Shown here: positions 5,102-8,220 of the stretch, one piece after another
How positions within the stretch are numbered: the first letter of the stretch is position 1
Layout: each line of letters starts with the position of its first letter
Assembly: GCA_016784705.1 (NCBI GenBank)
Contig: JADHUD010000100.1
Span: 1 to 8,220 of the forward strand
Origin: Spirochaetia bacterium
Lineage (GTDB): Bacteria > Spirochaetota > Spirochaetia > JABMQR01
Length of the DNA: 8,220 nucleotides
Direction: 5' to 3'
Notes under the pieces: model-generated
The model's input: the letters and a program-made list of their open reading frames with translations, nothing else
The model's database searches: none
Told to the model about the DNA's origin: nothing
Position numbers and translations under genes: made by a program

Positions 5102-6013
5102 ATGAAATCTATTCCCATAAATACCGACAATCCCCCTACTGTAATATTGGAGCTCATTTACCGCCTGAAAGTAAAAGAGGTGATGAGCTCATCACTTTTT
5201 ACGGCTGAAAAAACCACTTCTCTACGAACTATCCAGAAATTAATGCGGAGAGAGAGTATTACCGGTGTTCCGATTGTACAGGGAAAACGGATCCTTGGAA
5301 TCGTCAGTATGGATGATATTATTCAGGCGCTGGATCATGGCCATATTGAAGAGCCGGCAGAGAATTTTATGTCTCGAAATCTTATAGTGTTAGAGGATGA
5401 TATGCCGATTTCGTTTGCTATCTCCTATTTTGATAAATATTCTTACCATCGTTTTCCTGTTTTAAATAAAAAACAGGAACTGGTAGGTATGATTACCCCA
5501 AGAGATATAGCCTCCCGGCTTCTCCTGGAATTTAACAGAGAAATTGATTCCATAGAGCGAATATCCAGTCATGATTCAGTTGTTGGCATAAAGGAAACCC
5601 GCGTAAGAAAGTTTACGGTTCGTAAACATGATTTTGAGAATGCCGGATATGCTTCTACAGAGATTAAAAAATACCTCAAGTCTATGAACTATGAATCCGC
5701 CTTAATTCGTAAGGCATCAATTGCCTCGTATGAGTTGGAGATAAATCTTGCTGTTCACTCTGCTGGCGGAGAAATGATTGCTGAGTTTACCGAAAACAAA
5801 CTCGTAATAACCGCTAAAGATTCCGGACCGGGAATTCCTGACATTGAAAAAGCTTTGACCGAGGGTTTTTCCACAGCAAATTCATGGATACGTACTTTAG
5901 GATTTGGAGCGGGGATGGGACTCCCAAATGTTCAGAGAGTTGCTGATGATTTCTCAATAACCTCTGATTTAGATACAGGGACTACTGTAACTGCAGCAAT
6001 TTATTTGAAATAG
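5102..6013 (+). CDS. CBS-pair protein with RsbT-like serine-kinase ATPase domain
   Basis: The 303-residue soluble protein joins two modules. Two CBS repeats (about 24-77 and 85-143) form a Bateman module; such pairs bind adenine nucleotides or related ligands. After a linker (about 150-180) comes a GHKL ATPase domain of the RsbT/RsbW anti-sigma kinase type (about 180-303). It has an N box ELEIN (Glu211, Asn215), a G1 box DSGPGIPDIEKAL starting at Asp240, GFSTAN, and a G2 box GFGAGMGLPNVQR (267-279). This is closest to RsbT, which phosphorylates serine on STAS-domain partners. No His-phosphorylation domain is present, so a sensor histidine kinase is unlikely. All ATP-binding motifs look intact. 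It is first in a three-gene operon with DRTGG and PHP genes; 27 nt separate it from the next gene. The architecture is recognised from anaerobes, but the ligand and the protein target are unknown. Confidence 0.9.
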   Translation: MKSIPINTDNPPTVILELIYRLKVKEVMSSSLFTAEKTTSLRTIQKLMRRESITGVPIVQGKRILGIVSMDDIIQALDHGHIEEPAENFMSRNLIVLEDDMPISFAISYFDKYSYHRFPVLNKKQELVGMITPRDIASRLLLEFNREIDSIERISSHDSVVGIKETRVRKFTVRKHDFENAGYASTEIKKYLKSMNYESALIRKASIASYELEINLAVHSAGGEMIAEFTENKLVITAKDSGPGIPDIEKALTEGFSTANSWIRTLGFGAGMGLPNVQRVADDFSITSDLDTGTTVTAAIYLK

Positions 6014-6040
6014 CAATTCGATACTATCCGGAGGAACTAC

Positions 6041-6397
6041 ATGAAGAGTAATATATTATCAAAGACCCTGCACTATACACAAATATACGTTCCGGATCAG
6101 GAAATTGAAATCTCCAGCGGTTACACATCGGACCTTCTGAGTGATGTGATGGGAAATGCCCAGGAAAATTGTGCCTTAATAACAATTCAAGGGCATAAGA
6201 ACACGGTAGCTGTTGCTTCTTTAATCGGCATACGAACCATAATATTGTGCAACAACAGAAAAGCCCCTGAAGAGATGATTGCAGCAGCCAAAGAGCATGC
6301 CATTGCTCTCTACAGCACCGCAGATACGCAATTTACTGCATCATGGAAATTAGCACACTTACTTGAACACAATGGGGAACTGAAGCGGAATATATGA
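6041..6397 (+). CDS. DRTGG domain protein
   Basis: This 118-residue soluble protein resembles the stand-alone DRTGG-domain proteins found beside [FeFe]-hydrogenase and redox genes in anaerobes. The domain is also found in HPr-kinase-like and phosphotransacetylase-like proteins. The recognisable core runs from SGYTSDLLSDVMGNAQ (26-41) through LITIQGHKNTVAVASL (46-61) and IRTIILCNN (64-72) to AAAKEHAIALYST (81-93), an alpha/beta fold. The literal DRTGG tetrapeptide region is not seen, so assignment rests on the overall pattern. GGAGG (6030-6034) lies 6 nt before the ATG. The stop overlaps the PHP gene start by 4 nt (ATGA). It may act as a ligand-binding or partner protein for the neighbouring kinase-like ATPase; that role is inference. 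Confidence 0.82.
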   Translation: MKSNILSKTLHYTQIYVPDQEIEISSGYTSDLLSDVMGNAQENCALITIQGHKNTVAVASLIGIRTIILCNNRKAPEEMIAAAKEHAIALYSTADTQFTASWKLAHLLEHNGELKRNI

Positions 6398-7101
6398 AAT
6401 ATAAAGCAGATCTGCACAATCATTCCTGTCTCAGCCCATGCGGCAGCCTGAAAATGTCTCCTGCCGTACTGGTTACGTATGCTGCAAGAAAAAATATTGA
6501 TATTCTGGCCTTAACTGACCACAACTCCACCAGGAACTTGCCGGCTTTTGCTGCTTGCTGTGCAGGCACCAGAATCACACCGATTTTTGGTCTTGAAGTT
6601 AATACCTTTGAAGAGGTCCATGTTGTCTGTCTTTTTGAGAAACTGGATACAGCTGTATCTTTTGGTAATTATATAGAGTCCACCCTTCCTGTACGATCCA
6701 ACGATCCCGAGGTGTTCGGGTATCAGATTATTGTTGATGAAAATGAAAATATAGTCGGATCAGTTGATCCTATATTATTCAGCAGTTCGTCTCTATCATT
6801 CTTTGAACTCATTCCAAGGGTACTTGAGTTGGGCGGACTGGTAATACCGGCACACATTGAACGATTCAGCAACGGCGCTGTATCCCAACTAGGATTCCTT
6901 CCCGATCTTCCCTATAGTGCAGTAGAATCGTTATCTGTTCCCTGCAGATATGAAACCTATAACAATACCGTTATAACTGGATCAGATGCACACACCCCAT
7001 CATCTATAGGATCAAGATCATTTTATATAACTGAAAAAAGTAAGCCGGACTTCACTTCTCTGCAGCATGCATTACAGGAAAAGAATATACTCTATTCATA
7101 G
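6394..7101 (+). CDS. PHP-domain metal-dependent phosphoesterase
   Basis: PHP proteins are cytosolic phosphoesterases with a two- or three-metal centre. The 235 residues show the expected ligands: His8 and His10 in DLHNHSCLSPCG, Asp42/His43 in LTDHNST, Glu68 in GLEVNTFEEVH with His76, His154 in IPAHIER, and Asp198/His200 in TGSDAHTP. The segment about 95-140 between Gly91 and the ELIPRVLELGG helix is an insertion relative to minimal PHP domains. The LSPCG signature with Cys16, in place of the common SDG, is typical of a subfamily linked to DRTGG and ATPase genes. The start overlaps the DRTGG stop (ATGA), and the only ribosome binding site is weak (GCGGAA), indicating translational coupling. 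The obvious hypothesis is that it removes phosphate added by the operon's kinase domain, but nucleotide or sugar-phosphate substrates are equally possible. Confidence 0.9.
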   Translation: MKYKADLHNHSCLSPCGSLKMSPAVLVTYAARKNIDILALTDHNSTRNLPAFAACCAGTRITPIFGLEVNTFEEVHVVCLFEKLDTAVSFGNYIESTLPVRSNDPEVFGYQIIVDENENIVGSVDPILFSSSSLSFFELIPRVLELGGLVIPAHIERFSNGAVSQLGFLPDLPYSAVESLSVPCRYETYNNTVITGSDAHTPSSIGSRSFYITEKSKPDFTSLQHALQEKNILYS

Positions 7102-7127
7102 ACATGCTCTATGGTTCATTAAGATCA

Positions 7128-7832
7128 TTAACGTCTACGGCCGAAAATTCTTAACAGAAACAGGAACATATTGATAAAATCAAGATAGAGTTTCAGCGCT
7201 CCCATAATTGAGAGTTTTACATACTGCTCCTCATCCATGGCGGATCCATATGCATCGTTCCAACGCTTTATTACTTGCGTATCCCAGGCTGTAAGACCCA
7301 TAAAAACCGCTACCCCGATAAATGATATTCCATAATACAGGGCTGAGCTTCCAATAAAGAAATTAATTACACTAGCAATTATTATTCCCCATAATCCCAT
7401 CAAAAGGTAGTGGCCTGCTCCGGAAAGATCCTTTTTAGTACTCAATCCATACAGGCTCATGCCTCCGAACGCAGCAGCAGTTGTGAAAAAAGCCTGGGTA
7501 ATAGTTAACCCGGTATAGGCCAAGAAAATTACCGATAAAGTAAGCCCGTTGAGAAAGGCATATCCTATAAAGGCAAATACTGCGGTTTGGGCAGACATTT
7601 TTTGTATGCGGGATGATAAATAGATTACTAAGGCAAGTTCAGCTACCATTAGCACAAGAAATGCGCCCGGTGTTCCATAGAGTAAACGAAGGAATGAATC
7701 CGATTGTGATGCTGCATAGGAAACAATCCCTGTGAGAAAAAGCCCTGCTGTCATCCATAAATAGACATTCCGCAGTATATTTCTTTCCCTAGCTACAGGA
7801 TCAACCAGAAAATCATGTCTAATTTGCGCCAT
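7128..7832 (-). CDS. Bax inhibitor-1 (BI-1)/YccA family membrane protein
   Basis: This 234-residue integral inner-membrane protein belongs to the BI-1/TMBIM family, whose bacterial member YetJ is a pH-sensitive calcium leak channel and whose E. coli members YccA and YbhL interact with FtsH or remain unassigned. Six clear hydrophobic segments (about 23-41, 56-73, 83-104, 110-130, 141-160, 164-182) precede a last amphipathic or re-entrant segment (about 211-230), giving the usual seven-helix plan. Family signatures are present: FLNGLTLS, YGLSTKKDLSGAG, TAWDTQ and LYLDFINMFLFLLRIFG. Asp184 and Asp218 correspond to the di-aspartyl sensor pair. The C-terminus is basic (GRRR). GAGGTGA lies about 9 nt before the ATG. 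The gene converges on the PHP gene with a 26-nt gap and diverges from rarA. Confidence 0.93.
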   Translation of the reverse strand: MAQIRHDFLVDPVARERNILRNVYLWMTAGLFLTGIVSYAASQSDSFLRLLYGTPGAFLVLMVAELALVIYLSSRIQKMSAQTAVFAFIGYAFLNGLTLSVIFLAYTGLTITQAFFTTAAAFGGMSLYGLSTKKDLSGAGHYLLMGLWGIIIASVINFFIGSSALYYGISFIGVAVFMGLTAWDTQVIKRWNDAYGSAMDEEQYVKLSIMGALKLYLDFINMFLFLLRIFGRRR

Positions 7833-7844
7833 AGTATTATCACC

Positions 7845-7866
7845 TCAATTTCAGATCAATTTCAGA
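7845..7866. repeat. Two-copy 11-bp tandem repeat in the BI-1 gene leader
   Basis: TCAATTTCAGA occurs twice in direct succession (7845-7855, 7856-7866), perfectly conserved. It lies just upstream of the BI-1 ribosome binding site, in the predicted 5' leader on the minus strand. It could be a paired protein-binding site on one face of the helix, since 11 bp is about one turn, or a simple slippage duplication. Confidence 0.6.
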
Positions 7867-7872
7867 ATATTT

Positions 7873-7901
7873 ATTCTTTTCTAAAGTTCTCAATATTTCA
7901 A
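7873..7901 (-). promoter_or_regulatory. Tentative promoter of the BI-1 gene
   Basis: On the minus strand TTGAAA (7896-7901), a 17-nt spacer and AAGAAT (7873-7878) give a moderate sigma70-like match, predicting a leader of about 34 nt that contains the tandem repeat and the GAGGTGA site. A TTGACC lies a little further upstream without a convincing -10. Confidence 0.3.
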
Positions 7902-7918
7902 CAAAGGGTCAAGACTAC

Positions 7919-7947
7919 TTTTGTTTTTTTTTGATCTCTTCTATAAT
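7919..7947 (+). promoter_or_regulatory. Promoter of rarA with TATAAT directly before the start codon
   Basis: A perfect TATAAT (7942-7947) stands 6 nt before the ATG at 7954, so a start 7 nt after the -10 falls exactly on the A of the ATG. The -35 is weak: TTTTGT (7919-7924, 17-nt spacer) or TTGTTT (7921-7926, 15-nt spacer), in a run of T. There is no Shine-Dalgarno sequence. Confidence 0.6.
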
Positions 7948-7953
7948 CGTTTC

Positions 7954-8220
7954 ATGGATCTATTTTCTTCTAATTCAGATTTTCATGCTCAGCCGCTTGC
8001 ACACAGGATGCGTCCCAGAATCCTTAATGAATACATCGGACAGGATCATATTATCGGAAAAGGGAGACTGCTCAGGAGAGCCATTCAGGCCGATCAGCTC
8101 TCCTCCATTATTTTCTACGGTCCACCGGGAACAGGGAAAACCACCCTTGCAAGAGTTATAGCAAATACTACAAAAAGCCATTTCTCAACCATGAATGCAG
8201 TGCTATCGGGAGTAAAAGAT
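7954..8220 (+). CDS. rarA: Replication-associated recombination protein A, N-terminal part (cut by window end)
   Basis: RarA (MgsA) is a clamp-loader-like AAA+ ATPase acting at stalled replication forks, together with SSB and RecA, in the cytosol. The visible 89 residues begin MDLFSSNSDF, a typical short leader, followed by PLAHRMRPRILNEYIGQDHI (14-33), RLLRRAI, and the Walker A motif YGPPGTGKTTLA (about 57-68). The segment ends in the NAVLSGVKD sequence that is characteristic of RarA and separates it from RuvB and from DnaX. The rest, including Walker B and the C-terminal tetramerisation domain, is beyond the window, so a C-terminal fusion cannot be excluded. The ATG at 7954 is chosen because the homology starts shortly after it and the -10 lies immediately upstream, leaving no room for an earlier start on that transcript. 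Confidence 0.94.
   Translation, partial: MDLFSSNSDFHAQPLAHRMRPRILNEYIGQDHIIGKGRLLRRAIQADQLSSIIFYGPPGTGKTTLARVIANTTKSHFSTMNAVLSGVKD

Noticed and set aside
7097..7113. CATAG/CTATG hairpin as a terminator after the PHP gene
   Set aside because: A 5-bp stem with no following T run is too weak to call.
7975..8181. Minus-strand open frame opposite the rarA 5' end, and a plus-strand frame overlapping it
   Set aside because: Both are alternative frames of rarA, whose Walker A and NAVLSGVKD motifs are clear in the frame starting at 7954.
7954..8220. RuvB as the identity of the gene at the window end
   Set aside because: The GPPGTGKTTLA and IGQ motifs are shared, but the RMRPRILNEYIGQDHI, LLRRAI and NAVLSGVKD sequences are characteristic of RarA.

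Overview
This 8.2 kb window is ordinary bacterial chromosome with moderate-to-low G+C and dense, short-spaced genes. It holds eleven protein-coding genes, two of them cut by the window edges. No RNA gene, insertion sequence, phage gene or CRISPR array was seen. The taxon cannot be fixed from the window. An anaerobic Gram-negative-type bacterium, possibly a spirochaete, fits best: there is a clostridial-type 2[4Fe-4S] ferredoxin, an FVSC lipobox of the relaxed kind common in spirochaetes and Bacteroidetes, an XseA with the GHEIDWALTDFAAD stretch, and a DRTGG/PHP/RsbT-like ATPase gene set that is best known from anaerobes. This placement is inference.

Layout. On the minus strand, dapB (490-1248) is followed by dapA (447 to beyond base 1), giving two consecutive steps of the diaminopimelate/lysine pathway. 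Diverging from them on the plus strand is a small ferredoxin gene (1504-1671) with a good sigma70-type promoter and a strong intrinsic terminator. Next comes xseA-xseB (1834-3320), the two subunits of exonuclease VII with overlapping ATGA stop/start codons. Convergent to these, on the minus strand, lies an M29 aminopeptidase gene followed 1 nt later by a DUF192 lipoprotein gene (4989 down to 3372). Diverging from the aminopeptidase is a plus-strand three-gene operon (5102-7101): a CBS-pair/RsbT-like ATPase, a DRTGG-domain protein and a PHP-domain phosphoesterase. Convergent with that is a Bax inhibitor-1 family membrane protein gene (7832-7128), and diverging from it is the 5' part of rarA (7954 to the window end).

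How the genes work together. dapA/dapB, xseA/xseB and the aminopeptidase/DUF192 pair are housekeeping units. The 5102-7101 operon is the most interesting unit. It combines a nucleotide-sensing CBS pair on a serine-kinase-like ATPase, a DRTGG protein and a putative phosphatase, and similar genes elsewhere sit beside [FeFe]-hydrogenase genes. Here no hydrogenase gene is in view, so the operon looks like a free-standing signalling module.

The main regulatory observation is that three unrelated transcription units (xseA, the CBS/ATPase gene and rarA) have a perfect TATAAT only 6-8 nt before the start codon and no Shine-Dalgarno sequence. This predicts leaderless mRNAs. Genes inside operons, or with a leader, mostly have clear GGAGG-like ribosome binding sites.
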